A DNA stretch of 64,000 nt from Sphingomonas rubra (GTDB taxonomy: Bacteria; Pseudomonadota; Alphaproteobacteria; Sphingomonadales; Sphingomonadaceae), in the NCBI RefSeq assembly GCF_900115745.1, contig NZ_FOXP01000001.1, forward strand, positions 372,001 to 436,000, in the 5' to 3' direction. Position 1 is the stretch's first letter, and each line of letters starts with the position of its first letter. The translations under genes and the position numbers were made by a program. This document shows, one piece after another, positions 7,843 through 19,411 of this stretch. The notes below the pieces were generated by a model, which was given only the letters and a program-made list of their open reading frames with translations, did not search any database and was not told where the DNA came from.

Positions 7843-8801
7843 TAAAGCTTCTTCACCAATCCCTCCACGTCGTCCATCGTCACGACGCTCACCGCCTCGA
7901 CATCCGGCGCGATGCGCTTGACCATGGGCGCCAGCACCTTGCCGCCGAACTCGACGAACTCCGTCACCCCGCCTTCGACCATTGCCAGCACCGACTCGCG
8001 CCAGCGCACCATGCCCGTCACCTGCGCGACGAGCGCCGTGCGCACCTGACCCGGATCGGCGATCGCCACCGCGTCGACGTTGCAGGTCAGTGGCACCAGC
8101 GGCGCGGTGATCGTCGCCTCCGCCAGCGCCGCGTCCATCGCGTCCGCCGCGGGCTGCATGAGCGGACAGTGGAACGGCGCCGACACCGGCAACAGCACCG
8201 CGCGCTTGGCGCCGAGTTCCTTCGCCAGCGCCACCGCCCGCTCCACCGCCGCGCGGTGGCCGGAGATCACCACCTGAGACGGATCATTGTCGTTGGCGAC
8301 GGTGCAGACCAGCTCCTCGCCCCCCTCCGCCAGGATCGCGTTGACCGCCGCGCCGGCGATCGTGCGTGCCTTGTCGAGGTCGGCGCCGAGCAGCGCCGCC
8401 ATCGCCCCCTCGCCCACCGGCACCGCCGCCTGCATCGCGCGCCCACGCAGCTTCAGCAATCGCGCCGTCGTGGAAAGATCGAAGGCGCCTGCCGCGCATA
8501 GGGCAGTATACTCGCCCAGCGAATGGCCTGCGACGCCGTCCGCCTTGTCGGCCAGCCGCACGCCGCCCTCCTGCTCCAGCACCCGCAGCGTCGCGATCGC
8601 ATTCGCCATGATCGCCGGCTGCGCGTTCTCGGTCAGCGTCAGCTCGTCGGCGGGGCCGTCGGTCATGATGCGGAACAGATGCTGGCCCAGCGCCTCGTCG
8701 ACCTCCTCGAACACCGCGCGGGCGGCCGGACTCGCGTCGGCGAGGGCGCGGCCCATGCCGACCGCTTGGCTGCCCTGTCCCGGGAAGATGAACGCACGCA
8801 T
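7842..8801 (-). CDS. fabD: Malonyl-CoA:ACP transacylase
   Basis: This 319-residue enzyme loads malonyl groups onto ACP, supplying the fatty-acid elongation cycle. The nucleophile S94 is in GHSLGEYTAL, the N-terminal oxyanion region is FPGQGSQAVGMG (residues 6-17), and the catalytic histidine H211 is in SAPFHCPLM. It is the first gene of the minus-strand fab cluster. Its stop codon is the outer edge of the repeat arm that brings in the GxxExxY gene. Confidence 0.96.
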   Translation of the reverse strand: MRAFIFPGQGSQAVGMGRALADASPAARAVFEEVDEALGQHLFRIMTDGPADELTLTENAQPAIMANAIATLRVLEQEGGVRLADKADGVAGHSLGEYTALCAAGAFDLSTTARLLKLRGRAMQAAVPVGEGAMAALLGADLDKARTIAGAAVNAILAEGGEELVCTVANDNDPSQVVISGHRAAVERAVALAKELGAKRAVLLPVSAPFHCPLMQPAADAMDAALAEATITAPLVPLTCNVDAVAIADPGQVRTALVAQVTGMVRWRESVLAMVEGGVTEFVEFGGKVLAPMVKRIAPDVEAVSVVTMDDVEGLVKKL

Positions 8802-8989
8802 CGGGCTCTCCTGTTATCCGTGTCGCGCGCCCTTACGGTTCGTGACCCCGCCCCGCAACCTGAACGCACCTCGCCCGTTTGCGACACTCGGCGACGGTTT
8901 GGCAGGATTGCTGTCAGACCTCCGCGACAATCGCCGCCCATATGGAGTGGGACGCCGCGTATCCGGCGCCTGAACAAGGGAGTATCGCC

Positions 8990-9331
8990 ATGAAGAAGTT
9001 CCTCCTCACCGCCATCGCCGCCACCGTTGCGGTCGGCCCGATCGCCGTCACGACCGCCGAGGCGCAGACCCGCCAGACCACCGTCGTGCGCGAGCGGCCG
9101 AACGGCACCGTGGTCACCCGCACCACCACGCGGACGAACGGGTACCGCAATTGGCGCACCGGCCAGCGCTTCGACCGCCGCTACGCGCGCGACTATCGCC
9201 GGGTGAACGACTGGCGCGGCTATCGTCTCGCCGCCCCCGGTCGTGGCCAATATTGGGCGCGCTCGGGCCGCGACGCGGTGCTGGTTCGCCCCAACGGCAC
9301 GATCGTGAGCGTCCGCACTCGCGTGTTCTGA
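8990..9331 (+). CDS. RcnB-like small secreted protein
   Basis: This 113-residue protein has a signal peptide (MKKFLLTAIAATVAVGPIAVTTAEA, cleavage after about residue 25). An Arg- and Tyr-rich periplasmic part follows, ending with DWRGYRLAAPGRGQYWARSGRDAVLV, the signature of RcnB-type (PF11776) proteins. E. coli RcnB modulates nickel/cobalt export, but sphingomonads carry many paralogues of unknown role. The start is set by AAGGGAG upstream of 8990; the longer in-frame ORF has no such site. Confidence 0.8.
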   Translation: MKKFLLTAIAATVAVGPIAVTTAEAQTRQTTVVRERPNGTVVTRTTTRTNGYRNWRTGQRFDRRYARDYRRVNDWRGYRLAAPGRGQYWARSGRDAVLVRPNGTIVSVRTRVF

Positions 9332-9377
9332 CACGCTTGTAATCCACGCGCTTTCGGTTAAGAAAGCACCAGCTTGA

Positions 9378-9406
9378 GGGCGGAGGGCTGATGCTCTTCG
9401 CCCTTT
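9378..9406 (+). terminator. Rho-independent terminator after the RcnB-like gene
   Basis: GGGCGGAGGGC pairs with GCTCTTCGCCC (11 bp, two G-U pairs) around a TGAT tetraloop and is followed by TTT. It lies 46 bp after the stop of the RcnB-like gene and 84 bp before rpsF. It could alternatively belong to the rpsF leader. Confidence 0.6.
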
Positions 9407-9489
9407 CGCGTTGAATTACGGGACGACAGTCGGAGGGGCGGTGCGCATGGGGCGTCCGTCAGCGATCGGCCAACAGTGAGAAGAGACGC

Positions 9490-9918
9490 ATGGCTCTATA
9501 CGAGCACGTGTTCCTTGCGCGCCAGGATCTGGCACAGGCGCAGGTGGACGCGCTGGCGGAAGCCGCCACCAAGATCATCACCGACAACGAGGGCAAGGTC
9601 GTGAAGACCGAGACCTGGGGTCTGCGTTCGCTGGCGTATCGCATCGCCAAGAACCGCAAGGCGCACTACGTGATGCTCGAGATCGACGCCCCCGGCAACG
9701 TCATTGCTGAGCTGGAGCGCCAGACCCAGATCAACGAGGACGTGATCCGCTACATGACCGTCAAGGTCGACGAACTGGAGCAGGGTCCCTCGGCCATGAT
9801 GCGCAAGCAGGAGCGCGACCGCGAGCGTCGCGGCGAGCGTGAAGGTGGCCGTGACGGTGCGCCGCGTGGTGATCGCCCCGATCGTGCCCCCCGTCGTGAC
9901 CAAGAGGAGGCCGCATAA
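9490..9918 (+). CDS. rpsF: 30S ribosomal protein S6
   Basis: This 142-residue small-subunit protein binds 16S rRNA as a heterodimer with S18. The family start [14 protein letters not shown] and the core [18 protein letters not shown] are clear. The last ~35 residues are a charged Arg/Glu/Asp tail, longer than in E. coli but usual in alphaproteobacteria. Its TAATG junction overlaps the rpsR start by one base. S6:S18 commonly binds its own leader RNA to repress translation. The 70-base leader here is GC-rich, but I could not confirm the motif. Confidence 0.97.
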   Translation: MALYEHVFLARQDLAQAQVDALAEAATKIITDNEGKVVKTETWGLRSLAYRIAKNRKAHYVMLEIDAPGNVIAELERQTQINEDVIRYMTVKVDELEQGPSAMMRKQERDRERRGEREGGRDGAPRGDRPDRAPRRDQEEAA

Positions 9919-10142
9919 TGGCTCGTCCGTTCTTCCGCCGCCGCAAGAGCTGCCCCTTCTCCGCCAAGGATGCTCCCCGGATCGACTACAAGGACGTGCG
10001 CCTGCTCCAGGGCTTCGTGTCCGAGCGTGGCAAGATCGTGCCGTCGCGCATCACCTCGGTGAGCGCCAAGAAGCAGCGCGAGCTCGCCCAGGCGATCAAG
10101 CGCGCCCGTCACCTGGGCCTGCTGCCCTACGTCGTTAAGTAA
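9918..10142 (+). CDS. rpsR: 30S ribosomal protein S18
   Basis: This 74-residue basic protein partners S6 on the 30S platform. The sequence [15 protein letters not shown] and the core [24 protein letters not shown] are diagnostic. It is the middle gene of rpsF-rpsR-rplI, with a 1-bp overlap with rpsF and 12 bp before rplI, where AAGGAG gives a strong ribosome binding site. Confidence 0.98.
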   Translation: MARPFFRRRKSCPFSAKDAPRIDYKDVRLLQGFVSERGKIVPSRITSVSAKKQRELAQAIKRARHLGLLPYVVK

Positions 10143-10154
10143 GGAGTCCTAGAG

Positions 10155-10748
10155 ATGGACGTCATTCTGCTGGAGCGCGTCGAGAAGCTCGGCGCCATCG
10201 GCGACGTGGTGAAGGTGAAGGACGGCTTCGCCCGCAACTTCCTGCTGCCGCGCAAGAAGGCGCTGCGCGCCAACGAGGCGAACCGCAAGGTGTTCGAGGC
10301 CAACCGCGCGCGCATCGAGGCCGACAACGCCTCGCGCCGCTCGGATGCCGAGAAGGACGCCGGCTCGTTCAAGGACGCGTCGGTGACGCTGATCCGCCAG
10401 GCGTCGAACACCGGCCAGCTCTACGGTTCGGTCGCGGTCCGCGACCTGATCGAGGCGCTGGAGGCCAAGAAGCTCAAGGTCCAGCGCAGCCAGATCGTGC
10501 TCGACAAGCCGATCAAAGCGATCGGCCTGTACGAGGTCAAGGTCGCGCTGCACCCAGAAGTGTCGGTGATCGTCAAGGTCAACGTCGCCCGCTCGCCCGA
10601 AGAGGCCGAGATGCAGGCGTCGGGCGTCGACGTCATGGCGTCGATGTTCGAGCGCGACGAGGCCGGCTTCGTCGAGGCTTACGATCCGAACGCGGAGCCC
10701 GGCGCCACCGCCGAGGCTCAGCCGAGCGAGGAGCAGGCGCAGGGCTGA
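10155..10748 (+). CDS. rplI: 50S ribosomal protein L9
   Basis: This 197-residue large-subunit protein has the L9 N-terminal signature MDVILLERVEKLGAIGDVVKVKDGFARNFLLP with the connecting helix to about residue 75. The C-terminal domain is followed by a ~45-residue acidic/alanine-rich tail that E. coli L9 lacks. It is the last gene of the operon, and a strong terminator begins 32 bp after the stop. Confidence 0.98.
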   Translation: MDVILLERVEKLGAIGDVVKVKDGFARNFLLPRKKALRANEANRKVFEANRARIEADNASRRSDAEKDAGSFKDASVTLIRQASNTGQLYGSVAVRDLIEALEAKKLKVQRSQIVLDKPIKAIGLYEVKVALHPEVSVIVKVNVARSPEEAEMQASGVDVMASMFERDEAGFVEAYDPNAEPGATAEAQPSEEQAQG

Positions 10749-10779
10749 CGCCCTCGCCGCCTCGACTGGAAACGAGAGA

Positions 10780-10810
10780 GGCCGTCCGGAGTGATCCGGG
10801 CGGCCTTCTT
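10780..10810 (+). terminator. Rho-independent terminator of the rpsF-rpsR-rplI operon
   Basis: GGCCGTCCGGA and TCCGGGCGGCC form an 11-bp stem (one G-U pair) around a GTGA tetraloop, followed by TTCTT. It lies between rplI and the convergent VOC gene. Confidence 0.85.
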
Positions 10811-10871
10811 GCATCGGGGCGGACGCGGAAACGCGCTGGCCGCGACCGATGGGATGCATGATCGCGGGCGG

Positions 10872-11207
10872 TCAGTCCGCCTGCATGATCGCCAGTTCCA
10901 GTCCGTTCGGATCGAGAAAATGGAAGCGTCGGCCGCCGGGAAATCCGAAGATCGGCTTGCTGATGCGGCCACCGGCACGTTCCACCGCGGCGTATGCCGC
11001 CTCGAGATCGTCGACCAGCACCACCGGCAGCGGCGCGGCGCTCGCCTCGCGCCCGTCACCTTGCAAGCCGAGGTCGACATCGCCGGTCGTGGTGGATGAG
11101 TAGCTCGGGCCGAAATCGGTCAGCTCCCAACCGAACACGCTGGCGTAGAAGGTTCGGGCCGCACCGAGGTCGCCCGCGGGTAGCTCGATGAAGTTGATCC
11201 GGGCCAT
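10872..11207 (-). CDS. VOC (glyoxalase/bleomycin-resistance fold) protein
   Basis: This 111-residue protein has the two beta-alpha-beta-beta-beta modules of the vicinal-oxygen-chelate fold: INFIELPAGDLGAARTFYASVFGWEL at the N-terminus and VLVDDLEAAYAAVERAGG...HFLDPNGLELAIMQ at the C-terminus. The substrate is unknown. I chose the ATG at 11207, which has AGGAG just upstream; the longer ORF extends through a region without coding character. It is convergent with rplI. The 213 bp to mutL hold nothing I recognise. Confidence 0.85.
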   Translation of the reverse strand: MARINFIELPAGDLGAARTFYASVFGWELTDFGPSYSSTTTGDVDLGLQGDGREASAAPLPVVLVDDLEAAYAAVERAGGRISKPIFGFPGGRRFHFLDPNGLELAIMQAD

Positions 11208-11420
11208 GGCTGATCTCCTATCCTCGGCGGCGACCGCTTGGCAGCATCGGCCACGCCGTCGCTTTCCTACAAACCCGCTGACCGCTATAAGCGGCGAACC
11301 AGAATCGATGCCGCTCTTTTTCAGGGCAGAAATGGAAACGATGTCGCCTGCGAGTTTCGTTCCAGGGGTCAATCGAGTCAAGCAAATCGCGGCGGCGTAG
11401 CGTCCAATCGAAACGTCCGT

Positions 11421-14372
<2,952 letters not shown>

Positions 14373-14398
14373 TCCACTTCGACGAAGGATAGCGGCGC

Positions 14399-15292
14399 AT
14401 GGCGCCTGCGGGCGATCGTCGCACGGGCTTCTCGCGGCGGCGGCAGTACGGGATCTTCATCGGCTACGTGCTCGCGGTCGCGGGCGCGGTGGTCGGTGCG
14501 GTGCTGCTCGTCGTCAGCAGCTTCAACCCGCCGCTGTTCGCCGGCATCCGCATGGGCGTGGCGAGCGTGACCGCGCCGATCTCGGGCGGCCTCGCCACCG
14601 TCACCGAGGCTGCGGCGAGCGTGCCGGAGGCGATCAACGGCTGGCTGTTCGCGCATGCCGAGAATGCCGCCATGCGCCGCGAACTCGCCGCCGCCCGCCC
14701 GCTTCTCCAGCGCGCCCGCGTCATCGCCTACGACAATCGCCGCCTGCGCGCGCTGCTCGCGGTGCGCGACCGCACGCCCGATCCGGTGGTCACCGCCCGG
14801 CTCGTCAGTTCCTCGGCATCGAGCGGCCGCCGCTTCGCGCTGCTCGACGCGGGGCGGTTCAGCGGCGTCCTGCCCGGCATGCCGGTGCGCGGCCCCGAGG
14901 GGCTGGTGGGGCGCGTCCTCGAAACCGGCCCTGCCGCCGCGCGCGTGCTGCTGCTGAGCGATCCGGAGAGCATCGTGCCGGTGCGCCGCAGCCGCGACGG
15001 CCTTCCGGCCATTGCCATCGGCCGCGGCGACGGCGCCGTCGACATCCGCTCGGTCAACGCCACCGACGTCCGCTTCGCCGCCGGCGACGTGTTCGTCACC
15101 TCGGGCATCGGCGGCCTCTACGCGCCCGGCATCCCCGTCGCGCGCGTCGCCGCTGCCGGAACCGACTCGGTGCTCGGCCGTACCTTCGCGCAGCCCGACA
15201 CGTTCGACTTCGCGCTGGTCGAGCGCGTGTTCATGCCGCTCCCCGCGGCTCCCACACCCGCCGCCGCCGCCCCGACGGACCCGGCCCCGTGA
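14399..15292 (+). CDS. mreC: Rod shape-determining protein MreC
   Basis: This 297-residue bitopic protein has one transmembrane helix near residues 19-41 and a periplasmic coiled coil around residues 85-120 (ENAAMRRELAAARPLL). The beta-barrel domain of MreC follows, with LVSSSASSGRRFALLDAG and VLPGMPVRGPEGLVGRV. The C-terminus is a Pro/Ala tail. It scaffolds PBP2 and RodA in the elongasome. The stop overlaps the mreD start by four bases. Confidence 0.95.
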   Translation: MAPAGDRRTGFSRRRQYGIFIGYVLAVAGAVVGAVLLVVSSFNPPLFAGIRMGVASVTAPISGGLATVTEAAASVPEAINGWLFAHAENAAMRRELAAARPLLQRARVIAYDNRRLRALLAVRDRTPDPVVTARLVSSSASSGRRFALLDAGRFSGVLPGMPVRGPEGLVGRVLETGPAAARVLLLSDPESIVPVRRSRDGLPAIAIGRGDGAVDIRSVNATDVRFAAGDVFVTSGIGGLYAPGIPVARVAAAGTDSVLGRTFAQPDTFDFALVERVFMPLPAAPTPAAAAPTDPAP

Positions 15293-15801
15293 CGCTCACC
15301 GATCACGATCCCTTCGCGCAGCCGCTGCCGCCCGGCCGCGCCCGCGCCCTTCCCTGGGCGACGGTGATCGGCGGGTCGACGATGACGATCGTGCCGGTGA
15401 TCGCCGCGGTGCCGATCCTGCCGCCCCTTGGCCTGCTGGTGCTGCTCGCTTGGCGGCTGCTCGCCCGCTTCGCCCTGCGTCCCTGGGCGGCGGCACCGCT
15501 CGGCTTCGTCGATGATCTGCTGAGCGGCCAGCCGCTCGGCTCGGCGGTGCTGCTCTGGTCGCTGTGCTTCCTCGGCATCGACTTGGTGGAGCGGCGACTG
15601 GTCTATCGCGATTTCTGGCAGGATTGGCTGATCGCCGCCGCCGCGATCATGTTCTGCCTCGCCGGCGGTCGCGTGCTGGCCGTGCCGCTCACCGCTCATG
15701 TCGACGGCGCGATGCTGGCGCAGGGGTGTGCGGCGATCCTGCTCTTTCCCCTCGCCGCGCGTCTGGTCGCCTGGATCGATCGCAAGCGGGGCATGGCATG
15801 A
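15289..15801 (+). CDS. mreD: Rod shape-determining protein MreD
   Basis: This 170-residue polytopic inner-membrane protein has about five hydrophobic segments, a normal size for MreD. The identification rests on position between mreC and mrdA as much as on sequence, since MreD is poorly conserved. The start is a GTG inside the mreC end, and its TGA overlaps the ATG of mrdA. Confidence 0.9.
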   Translation: MTLTDHDPFAQPLPPGRARALPWATVIGGSTMTIVPVIAAVPILPPLGLLVLLAWRLLARFALRPWAAAPLGFVDDLLSGQPLGSAVLLWSLCFLGIDLVERRLVYRDFWQDWLIAAAAIMFCLAGGRVLAVPLTAHVDGAMLAQGCAAILLFPLAARLVAWIDRKRGMA

Positions 15802-17879
15802 GGCGCCCTCCCCGCATCGTCAGCGAAGCGATGCAGACCGCCAGCTTCTCGCGCCGGGCCTGGCTGCTCGGCGCCGCGCAGGCGGGCGTCGGCGTGATGC
15901 TCGCCGGCCGGATGGCATGGCTCTCGATCGCGGAGAACGAGCGCTACAACCTCCTTGCCGAGTCGAACCGGGTCAACGCCACGCTCATTCCGCCGCGACG
16001 CGGCTGGCTGATCGACCGCCACGGCCTGCCGATCGCCAACAATCGTACCGACTTCCGCGTCGACATCCTGCCCGACCGGCTGCGCGACGACGAGCGTGTC
16101 ATCGCGCTTCTCGCCCAGATCCTGAAGCTGCCGCCCGAGGAGGTTGCGCGCCTGCGCATCGATCTCGAACGAGCGCCCGGCTTCCAGCCCGTCCAGGTCG
16201 CCGAGCGACTCGACTGGGAGCGGTTCGCCGCGGTCAGCGTCCGCTTGCCGGAACTGCCCGGTGTGCAGCCGACACGCGGGTTCGCGCGCCACTATCCGCT
16301 CGGTGCCGCGGTCGCGCATCTCACCGGCTATGTCGGCGCGCCGACGGCCGAGCAGTTTAAGGAAACCCGCAATCCGCTCTACGTCACCCCCGGGTTCAAG
16401 CTGGGCAAGGACGGGTTGGAGAAGATGCTGGAGGATCGGCTGCGCGGCCAGCCCGGTGCCAAGCGGGTCGAGGTCACCGCGCGCGGCAAGCTCGTGGCCG
16501 AACTGGCGACGCGCCCCGACATACCCGGCCGCAACGCCCGGCTGACCATCGACGCAGGGCTACAGGAATATGCCGCCCGCCGGCTCGGCACTAATTCGGG
16601 CTCGGCGGTGGTGCTCGACTGCCGCACGGGCGAGATGCTGTGCATGGTGTCCATGCCCGCCTACGACCCCAACAGCTTCTCCGACGGGATCAGCCATCTC
16701 GAATGGTCGATGCTGTCGGAAAACGATCACGTACCCCTGATGAACAAGGTCACGCAGGGGCTCTATCCGCCGGGATCGACCGTCAAGCCGATGAATACGC
16801 TGGCCTTGATGGCGGCGGGAGTGGCGCCGACGGAGCGGGTCTTCTGCTCGGGCGCGATGCGCGTGGGGACCGGCGTGTTCCACTGCCACAAGCGTGGTGG
16901 TCACGGTCCGGTGGACATGAAGACGGCGGTGGCCCAATCCTGCGACATCTATTTCTTCGAGATGATCCGCCGCCTCGGCTACGACAAGATCGCGCCGGTC
17001 GCGCGTGAACTGGGCCTGGGGCGGAAATTCGACCTGCCCTTCTCCACGCAGCGCTTCGGCACCGTACCCGACTCGGCCTGGAAGCAGCGCAAGTACAAGG
17101 ATCGCTGGACGATCGCCGACGGCCTGAATGCCTCGATCGGCCAGGGCTATGTCCTCGCCAACCCGCTGCAACTGGCGGTGATGGCGGCGCGGATCGCGTC
17201 GGGGCGCGCGCTCCAGCCGAGCATCCTCGCCGATCACGTGCATCACGACGCGCCTGCCCTGCCCTTCCAGTCCGAACAGCTTCAACTGGTCCGCGAAGCG
17301 ATGTGGGCGGTGGTCAACGGCGGCGGCACCGGCGTCGCGTCGCGCCTTCAGATACCCGGCATGAGCATCGCCGCGAAGACCGGCACCGCGCAGGTCCGCC
17401 GCATCACCATGGCGGAGCGGCGCGCGGGCGTGCTCAACAACGGCCAGCTTCCCTTCAAACTGCGCGACCACGCACTGTTCGTCTGTTTCGCACCTTATGA
17501 GAATCCGCGCTACGCCGCCGGCATCGTGCTGGAGCACAACGGCCATACCATCCGGAACCTGGACACGCCGCTGATCGGCCGCGACATCATGACCTACCTG
17601 CTCGACCGCGAGCGAGCGCTGAAGAGCCTAGCCGAGGTCGAGCCGACCTGGGGCGGCGACATCCAGACGCGCATGGCCGCCGAGGCCGCCGCCTATCGTG
17701 CCGAGCACGCGCCCGCACCCGCCGCCGCCGCGACCAAGACCGACGCCGTCGTCCCCACCGACGCACCCGCCGTGGAGGCCGCGACCGACTTGGCCAACCG
17801 CACGCAGGAGACGCTCGCCACCGACGGTCCGAGCGGCGAGACCCCGGCAGAGCAGGGCACCACGGAGAACAGCCAGTGA
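15798..17879 (+). CDS. mrdA: Penicillin-binding protein 2
   Basis: This 693-residue elongasome transpeptidase cross-links lateral peptidoglycan. There is an N-terminal signal anchor (about residues 20-40), a PBP dimerisation region containing PRRGWLIDRHG, and the transpeptidase motifs: S327 in GSTVK, S381 in QSCD and K527 in KTGTAQ. A C-terminal extension of ~60 residues is rich in Ala, Thr and Glu and looks disordered. I chose the ATG at 15798, which overlaps the mreD stop; the longer frame into mreD is not expected to be used. Confidence 0.96.
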   Translation: MRRPPRIVSEAMQTASFSRRAWLLGAAQAGVGVMLAGRMAWLSIAENERYNLLAESNRVNATLIPPRRGWLIDRHGLPIANNRTDFRVDILPDRLRDDERVIALLAQILKLPPEEVARLRIDLERAPGFQPVQVAERLDWERFAAVSVRLPELPGVQPTRGFARHYPLGAAVAHLTGYVGAPTAEQFKETRNPLYVTPGFKLGKDGLEKMLEDRLRGQPGAKRVEVTARGKLVAELATRPDIPGRNARLTIDAGLQEYAARRLGTNSGSAVVLDCRTGEMLCMVSMPAYDPNSFSDGISHLEWSMLSENDHVPLMNKVTQGLYPPGSTVKPMNTLALMAAGVAPTERVFCSGAMRVGTGVFHCHKRGGHGPVDMKTAVAQSCDIYFFEMIRRLGYDKIAPVARELGLGRKFDLPFSTQRFGTVPDSAWKQRKYKDRWTIADGLNASIGQGYVLANPLQLAVMAARIASGRALQPSILADHVHHDAPALPFQSEQLQLVREAMWAVVNGGGTGVASRLQIPGMSIAAKTGTAQVRRITMAERRAGVLNNGQLPFKLRDHALFVCFAPYENPRYAAGIVLEHNGHTIRNLDTPLIGRDIMTYLLDRERALKSLAEVEPTWGGDIQTRMAAEAAAYRAEHAPAPAAAATKTDAVVPTDAPAVEAATDLANRTQETLATDGPSGETPAEQGTTENSQ

Positions 17880-18985
17880 GCAGCCGCTTGCTGCCCGAAC
17901 CGCTCGCCCGCCTGCCCTGGCGCGTGCTGCTGCTGGTGATGGCGATCGCCCTGTTCGGGCAGGTCGTGCTCTACTCGGCGGCGGGCGGCAGTATCCGGCC
18001 ATGGGCGTGGTCGCAGGGTATCCGCTTCTTCGTCCTTCTCGCCGCCGCGCTCGCCGTGTCACGCGTGCCGGAACGTTCGTGGAAAGCGATCGCCCTGCCC
18101 GCCTACGCCGCCATCGTCCTCGCGCTGGTCGCGGTGGAGGCGCTCGGCGCTGTGCGCGGCGGCAGCCAGCGCTGGCTCGATCTCGGCTTCATCCGCATCC
18201 AGCCATCGGAGTTCATGAAGCCGGCGATCGTCCTCGCCTGCGCGAAGTTCTACGACATGCTGCCCGCTGCCGAGACCCGGCGGTTCGGCGCAGTGTGGCC
18301 CGCGGCGGTGCTGATCGGCGTTCCCGCAGGCTTGGTCATGCTACAACCCGATCTCGGTACCGCGCTGATGATCTGTGCGGGTGGTGCCACGGTCATGTTC
18401 CTCGCCGGCATTCCCCTGCGCCTGTTCGTCGGCGGCGCGCTCGGCGTGATGGTGGCGATACCGCTCGCGTTCACCTTCTTCCTGCACGATTACCAGCGAA
18501 ACCGCATCCTGATCTTCCTCGACCCGGAGAGCGATCCGCTGGGCACCGGCTATCACATCAGCCAGTCCAAGATCGCGATCGGCTCGGGCGGCATCTGGGG
18601 CAAGGGCTTTCTCCAGGGCACGCAGAGTCATCTCGACTATCTGCCGGAGGGGCATACCGATTTCGTCTTCGCCACCATGGCGGAGGAATGGGGGCTGGTC
18701 GGCGGCTGCCTGCTGATCCTTGCCTTTCTGCTGGTGATCCGCTGGGGGATCGAGGTCGGGCAGCGCGCGAACACTCGCTTCGCGCGGCTGACCGCGGCAG
18801 GGCTGGCGACGACGATCTTCTTCTACGTCGCGATCAACTTGATGATGGTGATGGGCCTCGCCCCCGTCGTCGGCATCCCGCTACCTCTGGTCAGCTTCGG
18901 CAGTTCCGCGCAGATGACGGTACTGCTCTGCCTGGGCATCCTGATGTCGATCGACCGGGAAAATCGTCGCGCCGCACGGTGGTAG
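17876..18985 (+). CDS. rodA: Peptidoglycan polymerase RodA
   Basis: This 369-residue SEDS-family glycosyltransferase polymerises lipid II together with PBP2. There are about ten membrane segments, with the SEDS signatures RWLDLGFIRIQPSEFMK, FLDPESDPLGTGYH, LPEGHTDFVFA and GIPLPLVSFGSS. The start is GTG, overlapping the mrdA stop. It ends the mre operon. I see no clear terminator in the ~95 bp before the tRNA. Confidence 0.96.
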   Translation: MSSRLLPEPLARLPWRVLLLVMAIALFGQVVLYSAAGGSIRPWAWSQGIRFFVLLAAALAVSRVPERSWKAIALPAYAAIVLALVAVEALGAVRGGSQRWLDLGFIRIQPSEFMKPAIVLACAKFYDMLPAAETRRFGAVWPAAVLIGVPAGLVMLQPDLGTALMICAGGATVMFLAGIPLRLFVGGALGVMVAIPLAFTFFLHDYQRNRILIFLDPESDPLGTGYHISQSKIAIGSGGIWGKGFLQGTQSHLDYLPEGHTDFVFATMAEEWGLVGGCLLILAFLLVIRWGIEVGQRANTRFARLTAAGLATTIFFYVAINLMMVMGLAPVVGIPLPLVSFGSSAQMTVLLCLGILMSIDRENRRAARW

Positions 18986-19081
18986 GCGAAAAAAGGGTTT
19001 GCACGGACGCGCACCTTTGCTAACGGCGCGCTTCCCGACGCGGGGGCCGCCCACCAAGGCGCCGCCTACCCACCCGGTCAC

Positions 19082-19157
<76 letters not shown>

Positions 19158-19411
19158 CCTTTTCAATGACTTAACAGGCGCCGCCGCCCGCCCTTGAATA
19201 GGCCGGGTAACGCTCGGGGTAACGCGGCCGGTGAGCCGCTAGAATCACTCGCGAACCCCAGGAACCGATAAGCCCTACCACGCAAGCTGACTGCTCTATG
19301 CGGGCGCGTCGCCAGCGGGCACGCCTTGACGAAGACGGGGGAGCGACGATCCTTCAGTCTTCGATGGATCGCAGGATCAAAGCGACGCCTAGCGCAGCCG
19401 ACCGACTGAAA
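19158..19411. other. Gap after tRNA-Lys without recognised gene
   Basis: These 254 bp lie between the tRNA and the convergent mscS-like gene. I see no open frame with coding character and no intact integrase. There is a small direct repeat of GGGTAACGC units around 19206-19225. It could be scar DNA from an old integration at the tRNA, but no second copy of the tRNA 3' end was found within the window. Confidence 0.4.

Noticed and set aside
19158..19411. Integrase remnant next to tRNA-Lys
   Set aside because: Short stretches look vaguely like integrase ends, but no conserved Arg-His-Arg-Tyr motif or readable frame is present.
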